From CAZTPJ01 sp964614515 (GTDB taxonomy: Bacteria > Planctomycetota > Phycisphaerae > Phycisphaerales > UBA1924), in contig CAZTPJ010000096.1 of the NCBI GenBank assembly GCA_964614515.1, positions 1 through 11,738 of the forward strand: a stretch of DNA of 11,738 nucleotides, in the 5' to 3' direction. Below the pieces are notes generated by a model. That model saw nothing but the letters and a program-made list of their open reading frames with translations, had not been told where the DNA came from and searched no databases. The translations under genes and the position numbers were made by a program. This document shows positions 1-6,521 of the stretch, piece by piece. The first letter of the stretch is position 1. Each line of letters begins with the position of its first letter.

Positions 1-2858
1 GTAACCGAGCCGACCTTCCCCTTCAGGTGCGGAGCGATCTCGGCAATCACCTTGGAGACGGTATCCCGAAGCCCCCGGTAGGCTTTCGTGCCAGCCTTGA
101 ATGCCCTCGCGGCTGCGATGATCGACACGTCGATGATGTCGTTGAAGATCAGGACGGAGCCAAGGCGACGGCCACCCTTGCGGCGCGCCTCGGCGGTCTT
201 GCGGTTGCGTTCGGCGATGCGTTCGCGTGCCTCGCGTTCAAGGCGGTCAACGACGGATTCCTCCCCCTTCGCCTCTTTCGCCTTCTCGGCGGCGGGCGGG
301 GCGGGGGCGGGCTTGCCTTCCTGTTGAGCCTTGTACGCATCTCGGATTTCGTGGTACTTGACCAGAGCATTGAGTGTGGACTGATTGTTTTCGCCGTACC
401 GGATGGTCGCGGCGGCGTACTTTCGCTCGGCTTCCAGAACGTCTCGCTTGAGAATCTTCTTCCGCCTACCCTTCCCCGGAGGTTCCGATGGAGCAGCAGG
501 ACTGGATTTCTGAGCAGTTTGCGAAGGCGCTGCGAAATCAGGCGCACTCAATTCACTGGCCGACTCCAAGCGAGCCGTGGCTTTCGTTTGAGTTTCAGGG
601 GAACTTTGTGTGCCCGACTCGACGCCGCCACGGGATTCTGTCGCCCCCCGCACCCGCTCCCTCAACACCGCCTTCGAGCCGACCGGACTCAGATTGAGTT
701 CGCGGGCACGCTGGCGGAGTTGGGCGTAGGAGAGGGCGGCTACATCTTCTTCTGCCGCGACCGCGCGCGCTTCGCCGCCGCCTTGCCCTTCTTCGTGTAC
801 GAGTAGTGCTTGACCCGGCCGCTTGACATCTTGACCTTTGGCATCGGATGGTCCTTTCTGGAGTTCGGGGTAGTCCGCCAACACTTCGGGCGGAACGGGT
901 TTGCCTTCAGAGAGGGCTTGGGACACAATCTTTCTGTGTTCCACAAGCGCATTGGCCTTTGTGTTATACCCAGTTACCAACGCAGCCTCATCGAACAGAC
1001 GAGCCTTATCCGGCGGGTTCAGTAAATCCTTGGCCTGTCTTTCAGACTTGATTCGCTCACGCAAATCTTCGATGATGCGACGATCAGCAGAACTGGCATC
1101 CTGAATGTCACCCGTCGGGTTCAGCCGATTGATTCGCTTCGACAATCGCGTGATGACAGCATTGTGCTTTTTGATTGCGGCGTCGTACTTGGCTCGTTCT
1201 TCTGCATATCGCGTATCACGCTTCTCGCCCGTCTCAGAAAGCCGCTTGGCGTCGGCATCTCCGTACTCTTTCCGAGTCATCTCCCACGGCTGCTTGCCCG
1301 CCCCCGCGTCCGGCGTAGACTTGGCGGGAGGTTGCGATGCTTCGACGACTTTGGGAATGGCTTTGCCGATGTCCGCTGTGGACTCGATCTCCGGCTGAGA
1401 TTTACGAGCGGTTCCTTGACGAGCAGGGGCCGCCGCAGTGGTTTCTGTCTGGCGAACAGAAGGAGTAGCCGATGGACCAGGACTGGTCGGCTGAGTCGTG
1501 GCAGGGGCAGCGGTTTCTTCTACCTGACGAGTGGGTTGAACAGGCGGCTGCTTCGCAATGGGAGCCACCGCTTGCATCGGCCTCGTCGCTGCCGCAGACG
1601 GCGGTGGAGTTTGTGGCGGCGGTGTACCGATGGACGGACCCTGGGTGGTCGGAGCCGGAGCAGCAGGCGCGACACCGCTTTGCGGAGTTCGTGGACGCGA
1701 CGATGCCGCTTGGCCGCCCGCAGCCGCAGACCCACCTTCCAACAGAGTCGGTTCGCCCAGTACGCCCGAGTTGGATTGATGAATGGGAGGCACGGATATG
1801 GGGGACTGAGTTTGTGCCGCCTGACCGCCCGCAGCCGCCACGCCCAGCAGAAGCGCCCCAGCCGCCCCGCTAGCGAACGCCATCGGGGCGTCCCGCTTGA
1901 CGTTCTCGGCCGCCTGTTCCCACGTCTGCAATCCCAGCGTCGCATCCAGAGCGTTCTCGCCAATGACGTTCAGGGCTTCCTCGCCGCCCTCTGCTGCCGT
2001 CAGGATGCCCGCGTCGGCCAGCACCTTCGCAGCCTTTCCGGTCTCGCCCTTGAACACCATCCGCATCGCGTTGCGAACGCCGCGCACACCGAACCGCATC
2101 GCGGCCCCGAGTCCAAGCAACTCCGTCCCGGCCTCCAGCGCCCCCGTGCCGATCGCGGACGGGACACTGCCGGTTTCCTTCAGTTTCGACTCAGCCGACG
2201 AACCAGCGAACGCGGCCAGAACCGGACCAGCCGCAGGAGGAAAGAAGGCGGCAGCCGCGCTCGGAAGCACGCTGCCGACCACATCTCCCATGAATCCTCC
2301 AACGCCCGTTCCACGTTCCTGAAACGACGCCTCGGTCTTGGCCTCTCCGATCCGCTGCCCCATTGTCGGTGTCAGGCTCAGGAGATTGGACACGACATTC
2401 TGGCCGAATCCCTCAAGTCCACTCGGCGCAGGCATCGGCGGCGTCAGCGTTCCCGGCGAGGTCGCCCCGTACCGATACCACCACTCGTCCTGCGGAGACA
2501 TTCCCTGCGGCGTCGGTCCGACGACCGGCCCCTGCGGGATCGACTGCTGCGTAAACGGCCCCTGAATCGCCTGCGGCTGCCTCTGGGCGAACTGAGCGTG
2601 CATCGGCGATTGCTGCTGTGCCAGCGTGCCCGGAACCGTCTGGGGCTGTCTACGGGGCTGCTGGGCCGTCTGCGGGGCCATCTGGGCGGCGGCAACGTCG
2701 AACGAGTCGCCGGTGGGATACCCGGCTGGCGCAGGCGGTCCCATCGCGCCGGGGGCGGGCGGCTGCTGGACCTGGCCGAACTGGCCGCTCAGGAGCCGTT
2801 CCGCCGCCATGTCGAAGGCGTCAAGGACCGGCGGACCTTGTACCGGCAATCGCGTCAT
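1..2858 (-). CDS. Giant phage polyvalent/ejection-type protein with SAP-like motif (3' end outside window)
   Basis: The frame from the ATG at 2858 (ATGA overlap with the upstream stop) has no stop down to base 1: 952 complete codons and still open. Order: Gln/Pro-rich N-terminus (1-120); Gly/Ala hydrophobic segment near 187-222 (VVGSVLPSAAAAFFPPAAGP); helical part with GGEEALNVIGENALD; second hydrophobic segment 326-349 (MAFASGAAGALLLGVAAAGG); Pro/Thr/Ala linker to about 520; PWEMTRKEY (524-532); charged helices; GKPVPPEVLADYPEL (about 652-666); SAP-like helix-extension-helix 709-736 (LSYAQLRQRARELN, then SPVGSKAVLRERV); basic helices; and an end segment with AFKAGTKAYRGLRDT. PWEMTR and VLADYPEL are motifs I associate with very large phage polyvalent proteins. 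Position after two helical genes suggests a T7 gp16-like ejected protein. An enzymatic domain may follow outside the window. Codon use is less GC-rich at the third base in the middle third. Confidence 0.85.
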   Translation of the reverse strand, partial: MTRLPVQGPPVLDAFDMAAERLLSGQFGQVQQPPAPGAMGPPAPAGYPTGDSFDVAAAQMAPQTAQQPRRQPQTVPGTLAQQQSPMHAQFAQRQPQAIQGPFTQQSIPQGPVVGPTPQGMSPQDEWWYRYGATSPGTLTPPMPAPSGLEGFGQNVVSNLLSLTPTMGQRIGEAKTEASFQERGTGVGGFMGDVVGSVLPSAAAAFFPPAAGPVLAAFAGSSAESKLKETGSVPSAIGTGALEAGTELLGLGAAMRFGVRGVRNAMRMVFKGETGKAAKVLADAGILTAAEGGEEALNVIGENALDATLGLQTWEQAAENVKRDAPMAFASGAAGALLLGVAAAGGQAAQTQSPISVPPIHQSNSGVLGEPTLLEGGSAAAGGQAASSRPRTPQSGVAPAAPAPTTQGPSIGTPPPQTPPPSAAATRPMQAVAPIAKQPPVQPTRQVEETAAPATTQPTSPGPSATPSVRQTETTAAAPARQGTARKSQPEIESTADIGKAIPKVVEASQPPAKSTPDAGAGKQPWEMTRKEYGDADAKRLSETGEKRDTRYAEERAKYDAAIKKHNAVITRLSKRINRLNPTGDIQDASSADRRIIEDLRERIKSERQAKDLLNPPDKARLFDEAALVTGYNTKANALVEHRKIVSQALSEGKPVPPEVLADYPELQKGPSDAKGQDVKRPGQALLVHEEGQGGGEARAVAAEEDVAALSYAQLRQRARELNLSPVGSKAVLRERVRGATESRGGVESGTQSSPETQTKATARLESASELSAPDFAAPSQTAQKSSPAAPSEPPGKGRRKKILKRDVLEAERKYAAATIRYGENNQSTLNALVKYHEIRDAYKAQQEGKPAPAPPAAEKAKEAKGEESVVDRLEREARERIAERNRKTAEARRKGGRRLGSVLIFNDIIDVSIIAAARAFKAGTKAYRGLRDTVSKVIAEIAPHLKGKVGSV
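740..844 (-). CDS. Nested 34-residue strongly basic protein in an alternate frame of the giant gene
   Basis: A 34-codon ORF in the +1 frame relative to the surrounding giant gene. It starts at the ATG at 844 with AAAGGA seven bases upstream (852-857) and ends with TAG at 740-742. The product begins MPKVKMSSGRVKHYSYTKKG and continues with KAAAKRAR and RQKKM: 9 Lys, 4 Arg, one His and no acidic residue. I recall short basic proteins of the shape 'MPKV...(F/Y)PYT.KG..AAKK' from late regions of podoviruses, so this may be a real homolog overprinted in the giant gene. That memory is not a database result. It could bind DNA or RNA, or neutralise packaged DNA. The segment corresponds to a linker (about residues 672-706) of the giant protein, just before its SAP motif. 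Chance or use as a frameshifted tail are the alternatives. Confidence 0.45.
   Translation of the reverse strand: MPKVKMSSGRVKHYSYTKKGKAAAKRARSRQKKM
852..857 (-). promoter_or_regulatory. Ribosome binding site for the nested basic ORF
   Basis: On the minus strand AAAGGA lies seven bases before the ATG at 844, inside the coding sequence of the giant gene. Good spacing and sequence support independent initiation of the nested ORF. In a purine-rich coding region a match of this length can also occur by chance. Confidence 0.4.
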
Positions 2859-3973
2859 CGGACCTGCCACCCGACTTCCTCAGCCATTTCGCGGGCACGT
2901 TCCTTGACAATCTCGACTTCCTCGGGCGTCTGGGGAGGCGTGCCCCTCTGGAGCGACCATTCCTCAATCGCCAACTGGACGAACTGAGCGACCTGACCGC
3001 CGCCGTGGATCGCCTCGAACTCGTTGATGTTCCGGGGCAGGCCCGCCCGCCACCGGAGGTTGTTCCGCCGCTGGATGATGCTCAACTCCTGCTGACGCAT
3101 CTGGCGAATGACCTGCTGCTCCCGGATCGCGTTACGGATCGCCACCGGATTCGACTGCTCCGGGTCGGCGAGTTTCGCCCACTCCGTGAGCCGCATGATC
3201 TCGTCGTCGATCTGCTTGACGCGATCCTCAGCGAGCATGAAGTCCGACTGCGCCCGTCCGTCGATCGCCTGCGAGATGCCCTTCACCACGTCGGCGTTGA
3301 GGGCCGACATGTCGCCGCCGTTCAATTCGAGGTCGGCGATCTCGTTGAAGAACAGGCGAAACTGGTTCGGCTCCATTCGCTCCGATGCGGCATCCATCGC
3401 GGTCAATGTATCGGGAGACAACTGCTTTCCGACCTTCGCGGCCGCCTGCTGGCGGGCCGTGATGAGCGCCCGGTTCGTGTCGCGGTACGTCTGACGGTTC
3501 ACATCNNNNNNNNNNTGCTCAGCGTTGAGTGCGGCCCGTCGGTCCTCCTGCGCCTGCTGGAACGCGGTCGCCTGCATGGCCTGATCGGCCTGCGCACGTT
3601 GCTCGGCGTTCATGCGGAACATGAAGTCGAGGCCGGACTTGAGGGCCGCTTCCTGCTGCTTGCGGGGACGATCGGCCTGCTCCTGCTGGAACTCAACCTC
3701 CTCACGTTCGGACTTACGCTGCTTGGATCGCATCTCGCGGATAGGCGCTTCGGCGGCGTACCGCTGACCTGCCTTCGTCAGTCTCGGCTTCTCCTGAATG
3801 GCGTTGCCAAGTGCGTTGAGTAGCCCTTCGCTCAGAATGTCCGCGAAGAAGTCTCCTGCGTTTCCCTCTCTCGTCATCGCCGGGAACGGCTGCGGACCCG
3901 CAAGCGGCTGCACGCCAAGCGCCTGCATCTGCGGCGGAACGGCAATCTGTCCACGATCGACGATCTGGGGCAT
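2855..3973 (-). CDS. Helical Q/E/R-rich virion protein, candidate ejection component (gp15-like position)
   Basis: A protein of about 372 residues that remains in frame across a 10-N gap (3506-3515). The ATG at 3973 follows the previous stop by two bases. The N-terminal 35 residues are Pro/Gln-rich and probably flexible. From about residue 60 to 200 the protein is a long run of charged helix (REMRSKQRKSEREEVEFQQE, later RMNAEQRAQADQAMQATAFQ), likely coiled coil. Further helices follow (RVKQIDDEIMRLTEWAKL, IREQQVIRQMRQQELSIIQR), and the end contains TPEEVEIVKERAREMAEEVG. No cysteines, membrane span or enzyme motif are seen. Its stop overlaps the start of the giant gene by four bases (ATGA), so the two are probably made together. 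An internal core, ejection-channel or scaffold role fits; a tape-measure-like role is less likely given the length. Confidence 0.75.
   Translation of the reverse strand: MPQIVDRGQIAVPPQMQALGVQPLAGPQPFPAMTREGNAGDFFADILSEGLLNALGNAIQEKPRLTKAGQRYAAEAPIREMRSKQRKSEREEVEFQQEQADRPRKQQEAALKSGLDFMFRMNAEQRAQADQAMQATAFQQAQEDRRAALNAEXXXXDVNRQTYRDTNRALITARQQAAAKVGKQLSPDTLTAMDAASERMEPNQFRLFFNEIADLELNGGDMSALNADVVKGISQAIDGRAQSDFMLAEDRVKQIDDEIMRLTEWAKLADPEQSNPVAIRNAIREQQVIRQMRQQELSIIQRRNNLRWRAGLPRNINEFEAIHGGGQVAQFVQLAIEEWSLQRGTPPQTPEEVEIVKERAREMAEEVGWQVR
3506..3515. other. Assembly gap (10 Ns) in the helical virion gene
   Basis: Ten Ns interrupt the long charged helix. The frame is preserved across the gap (RRAALNAE before, DVNRQTYRD after). 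No duplicated sequence is visible at its edges. Confidence 0.95.
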
Positions 3974-3975
3974 GG

Positions 3976-4494
3976 TTACGATCCGAAAAGGAGCCGTCCA
4001 GGGAGTTGGCCGAGCGATTGTCCAAGTCCAGCCTTGAAGTAGTCACTGAACCCCGGCTGTTGCGGCGGCGCACTCCCGTAAGACCCGCCCGTCAGGACGT
4101 TCGCCATCGCCGCCCGAATTGCATTGATCCGGTCCTGCACGCCGAGGTCGATGTCGCCGCGCATCCGCTGGGCGTCGCTGCTGATCCCGCGACGGGCGGA
4201 GTCCAGCACCGTCGTGTTGAACAGGCCGCGATTGACCGCACCCTGGTTCGCCTTGCCTTGCGTGCCTGTCTCCCACGTCGCCACGTCCCGCTTGGCTTTC
4301 TGGCCCGCTTCCGACGCACCGGCCATCGACATCATCAACTGGTTCAGGGCGTCAAGGCGGCGCAATTGACCGCCCCTGAACCCGCTACCCTTTTTACTCT
4401 TGAACCCTTCGGGGATCGTCCCNNNNNNNNNNCCAAAAAGCATATCCCGCCACGCGCCGAGACCCTCAAAGTTCTGTGGTGCTTGCTCAGCCAT
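3976..4494 (-). CDS. Small internal/ejection-type virion protein candidate (gp14-like position)
   Basis: A protein of about 172 residues that stays in frame across a 10-N gap (4423-4432, about residues 21-24). The ATG at 4494 has AGGAG seven bases upstream, supplied by the second copy of the 18-bp repeat. After a Gly/Lys-rich segment (GTIPEGFKSKKGSGFRGG), the middle is helical and Ala/Gln/Arg-rich (LDSARRGISSDAQRMRGDID, then RINAIRAAMANVL). The tail is flexible and glycine-rich (LTGGSYGSAPPQQ, then LGQSLGQLPGRLLFG). This build, with alternating long amphipathic helix and Gly/Ser tail, resembles small internal virion proteins of podoviruses (T7 gp14 type). The two larger genes that follow also fit the gp14-gp15-gp16 order. 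This is inference from position and composition; no diagnostic motif was recognised. Confidence 0.65.
   Translation of the reverse strand: MAEQAPQNFEGLGAWRDMLFXXXXGTIPEGFKSKKGSGFRGGQLRRLDALNQLMMSMAGASEAGQKAKRDVATWETGTQGKANQGAVNRGLFNTTVLDSARRGISSDAQRMRGDIDLGVQDRINAIRAAMANVLTGGSYGSAPPQQPGFSDYFKAGLGQSLGQLPGRLLFGS
4423..4432. other. Assembly gap (10 Ns) in the 172-residue gene
   Basis: Ten Ns interrupt the gene at about residues 21-24. The frame is the same on both sides, so the true missing length is compatible with 10 nt or differs from it by a multiple of three. Confidence 0.95.
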
Positions 4495-4501
4495 CGTGAT
4501 G

Positions 4502-4519
4502 CTCCTAACTCAGAAGGTC
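4502..4519. repeat. 18-bp direct repeat, copy 2
   Basis: Identical to 4710-4727, 208 bp away in the same orientation. This copy begins at the stop codon of the 61-residue gene and is otherwise non-coding. It supplies the AGGAG for the 172-residue gene. Confidence 0.9.
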
Positions 4520-4704
4520 TACCCGACCTTTTTGACCGACGCCAACTCTCGAAGCGGGTCGAGCGCACGAACCGCCTCAACGTAGAAGTAGTGGATTCTC
4601 TCTCGGTCGTCCTGCGACATACTGGCAGAATCGACGGCTTTCCACATGCGGTCGATTGACTCATCAACTGCCGCAACGGTTTCCTTGTCAATCCATCCAA
4701 TCAT
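4519..4704 (-). CDS. Small acidic helical protein, unknown, in a repeat-bracketed cassette
   Basis: A 61-residue protein starting at the ATG at 4704 (MIGWIDKETVAAVDESIDRM) behind a strong AGGAGG site five bases upstream. It is predicted all-helical, with alternating charged and hydrophobic residues (DDRERIHYFYVEAVRALDPL), no cysteines and no membrane span. I do not recognise a family. The gene and its upstream ribosome binding site are bounded on both sides by identical 18-bp sequences (4502-4519 and 4710-4727). Deletion between these would remove just this gene and leave an equivalent ribosome binding site for the next one. That makes it a plausible accessory ('moron'-like) gene. Alternatively it is a constant small late gene and the repeat arose by local duplication. 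Confidence 0.65.
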   Translation of the reverse strand: MIGWIDKETVAAVDESIDRMWKAVDSASMSQDDRERIHYFYVEAVRALDPLRELASVKKVG

Positions 4705-4709
4705 GATTC

Positions 4710-4727
4710 CTCCTAACTCAGAAGGTC
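4710..4727. repeat. 18-bp direct repeat, copy 1
   Basis: The plus-strand sequence CTCCTAACTCAGAAGGTC is identical to bases 4502-4519. On the minus strand this copy encodes the last codons and stop of the 79-residue gene and supplies the AGGAG of the 61-residue gene. Confidence 0.9.
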
Positions 4728-4952
4728 CAGCCAGCCGCCGAGTCCGCCCTGGCTCGTGTTGATCGTGTCGAGGATGCCCGGCTTGAGGTTCGCCCCAAGC
4801 CCGAGCAGGTTCAGCATCCCCTGTCGCTTCCGCTGGTTCTCCGGCAGGGTCTTGGTTAGATTCATTCCAAGTTGCAGCAGGCGAGAGTCGATCTCGCCGA
4901 GTCCCTGAAGCGACCCGAGAAGCCCCGTGTTGAGTCCGCCGATCTCGGCCAT
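4713..4952 (-). CDS. Small Gly/Leu-rich protein, unknown
   Basis: A 79-residue protein beginning MAEIGGLNTGLLGSLQGLG and ending GGLGGWLDLLS. I chose the ATG at 4952, which lies 20 nt after the fibre gene stop. An upstream in-frame ATG at 5000 would overlap the fibre gene and encode a segment without matching character. The only purine stretch upstream (GAGGGGA) is a rather distant 12-13 bases away, so initiation may depend on readover from the fibre gene. The protein is rich in Leu and Gly with amphipathic stretches, has a polar middle (LPENQRKRQG) and no continuous membrane span. No homolog is recognised. Its last codons and stop lie inside the first copy of an 18-bp repeat that also carries the ribosome binding site of the next gene. 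A small virion component or assembly factor is possible. Confidence 0.6.
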   Translation of the reverse strand: MAEIGGLNTGLLGSLQGLGEIDSRLLQLGMNLTKTLPENQRKRQGMLNLLGLGANLKPGILDTINTSQGGLGGWLDLLS

Positions 4953-4972
4953 GATTGATTCTAGTCCCCTCG

Positions 4973-6520
4973 CTACGCAAACTCCCAAACCATGATGCAC
5001 CCGACCTTGCCATCACCGCCCGCTCGATCCGTATTTCCAACAGTCGCTGCTCCACCGCCACCCGCCCCATACGCCGCCCCGGCGTTTCCGGCGGCGTTCG
5101 CAATCCCACGCGGGCCGCCGCCCGTAAACGATCCGCCACCGTATCCGGACAATCCGCCGCTCGCACTCACACGGAACCCAGGTCCGCCGTCGCCGCCGCT
5201 GATGTTGATGTCTCCGTTGCTCGCCGTCCCGCCACTGCCTCCGGCCGCGATGCCGAGCGCGGTTCCCGCCGCCATTGCGGTTCCGCCGACGCCGCCGCCC
5301 GCCGTCAACGCAACCGCAAGCGTGAACGTCGAGTCCGTACCGTTCGACCCGTTGTTCGCCCCGGCCGTGCCACCGGCCCCGCCTGCCCCGACCGCATAGG
5401 CGGCCGTCGCTCCACCAGTGAGTCCGGTTGTGTACTTCTCGACGCAAGCGCCGGCCCCGCCGCCTCCTGCCGCAGCCGACTGAGCCGCGCCGCCCGACAC
5501 TCCGCCACCACCGCCGCCGCCTCCGACAACGCGGATCAGAGCCGCCGTCGTGTTCGTGTTCCAGGTGTGGTTCCCGCTCCCGGTGACATAGACCGTGAAG
5601 GCGAGCAACCGTCCAGGAACCGTCGCCCATGAAGCATCGCCACGGAACCATTGGGCGGTCGAGTTCGGAGCCTTGACCATCAGGCCGTGCGCGGTCGTGG
5701 ATACATTCAGGTCCGTGTTGTCCTCCGGGGCCGCGAGATCGTCGAGTTTGATCGAGTCCGCCCCGCCGCTCTGGTGTCGAGTCGCGTGTACCGACACGTC
5801 CACTCCATCGACGTTCCCGACGTTCGTGATCGCCTTCGTGCCCATGTTCAGGTCGCCCGTCATGGCGCGCGACCCGTCGATGAGAAGGTACTGGTTCAGA
5901 CTTGTCAGCGAAACGACGAACCAGTGGCTCCCGTCCGGGATGAAGATGCGGCTGCCCCACGCTTCCGTTAGCGTCTCATGGCTGCGGCCCTCGATGGTCT
6001 GATTCTCGTTGAACGTCTCGACCGTGATCGTCGAGGTGTACCCCGTTGCATTCTTGACGATGACCGGACTCGTCCACTCCCGAAGGTCCGGCAGCGTGCA
6101 GGAGAACCCGATTGTGCTTGGATTGCACCGGACTAGTTGGGCGGTGATCTGCTTGCTCGCGGTCGCGTTCGTGAGCGTCTGTGCCGACCAATGAGTCTGG
6201 ATCGTCTGATCGTCGGCGAGCGTCAGCCCTTCGCCGAGCCAGTCGGACGCCCCCGCGAACCTCTGGGCGTTCCGGTGCGTTCTTGGGTCGCGCGCCCCGC
6301 TGCCCATCGACTTCGCCAGCCGCGCTTGCCCGAGCAGCCCGCGTGAGCGAGGCTTCGACGGCTGAGCAAGCATCGGAGCGACGGCGACTGGATCATTGTT
6401 GATCTTGGCGTCGCTGCGGATCGTCGCCATGCCGAGATCGCGGCGTCGCTTTCGGCGCGGACGCATCGCCACATCATCGAATGGAGCCTTCTGGACATAC
6501 TCTGACGCGGACCAGGGCAC
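4973..6520 (-). CDS. Tail fibre-like protein with glycine-rich C-terminal domain
   Basis: A 515-residue protein. The start is a GTG at 6520: GGAGAAG ends four bases upstream, and the preceding stop lies just before. ATGs at residues 19 and 31 lack such a site. The N-terminal 90 residues are basic and probably virion-proximal. Residues about 120-215 are beta-rich. MTGDLNMGTKAITNVGN (220-236) followed by HATRHQSGGADSI (245-257) is a combination recurrent in phage tail fibres. From residue 328 (ALIRVVGGGGGGGG) to the end, the protein is dominated by Gly, Ala, Ser, Thr and Asn, and closes with GKVGCIMVWEF, like glycine-rich fibre tips that may pack as polyglycine-II sheets. A receptor-binding or adhesion role is likely; the receptor is unknown. 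No intramolecular chaperone or lyase motif is visible. Confidence 0.85.
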   Translation of the reverse strand: MPWSASEYVQKAPFDDVAMRPRRKRRRDLGMATIRSDAKINNDPVAVAPMLAQPSKPRSRGLLGQARLAKSMGSGARDPRTHRNAQRFAGASDWLGEGLTLADDQTIQTHWSAQTLTNATASKQITAQLVRCNPSTIGFSCTLPDLREWTSPVIVKNATGYTSTITVETFNENQTIEGRSHETLTEAWGSRIFIPDGSHWFVVSLTSLNQYLLIDGSRAMTGDLNMGTKAITNVGNVDGVDVSVHATRHQSGGADSIKLDDLAAPEDNTDLNVSTTAHGLMVKAPNSTAQWFRGDASWATVPGRLLAFTVYVTGSGNHTWNTNTTAALIRVVGGGGGGGGVSGGAAQSAAAGGGGAGACVEKYTTGLTGGATAAYAVGAGGAGGTAGANNGSNGTDSTFTLAVALTAGGGVGGTAMAAGTALGIAAGGSGGTASNGDINISGGDGGPGFRVSASGGLSGYGGGSFTGGGPRGIANAAGNAGAAYGAGGGGAATVGNTDRAGGDGKVGCIMVWEFA

Positions 6521-6521
6521 A

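Noticed and set aside
488..697. Plus-strand ORF starting MEQQDW with GGAGG upstream, similar in its first residues to the ORF at 1472
   Set aside because: The likeness comes from two similar Ser/Pro linker segments on the minus strand (QKSSPAAPSEP and QPTSPGPSATP). It lies in the same antisense phase over the giant gene, and there is no independent support.
845..952. Longer version of the nested basic ORF starting at 952
   Set aside because: The extra N-terminal segment has no ribosome binding site and no matching character. The ATG at 844 has both.
1472..1873. Plus-strand ORF of 133 codons with AAGGAG six bases before its ATG
   Set aside because: It is antisense to the Pro/Thr linker of the giant gene, in the antisense phase that stays open in GC-rich genes. 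The apparent ribosome binding site is the complement of ordinary Ser/Pro codons. Every other supported gene is on the minus strand.
1164..2987. Very long plus-strand ORF (607 codons)
   Set aside because: It has Arg/Leu/Ser-dominated low-information sequence, covers the giant gene antisense and crosses the start overlap of two real genes. It is a typical GC-rich shadow.
4953..4972. Possible terminator between the fibre gene and the next gene
   Set aside because: The 20-nt spacer has no inverted repeat and no T-run on the transcribed strand.
4992..5399. Proline-rich plus-strand ORF
   Set aside because: It is simply the complement of the glycine-rich fibre domain (GGN codons read as NCC).
6466..6520. 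Alternative ATG starts of the fibre gene (residues 19 and 31)
   Set aside because: No ribosome binding site precedes them, while the GTG at 6520 has GGAGAAG and fits the tight gene spacing.
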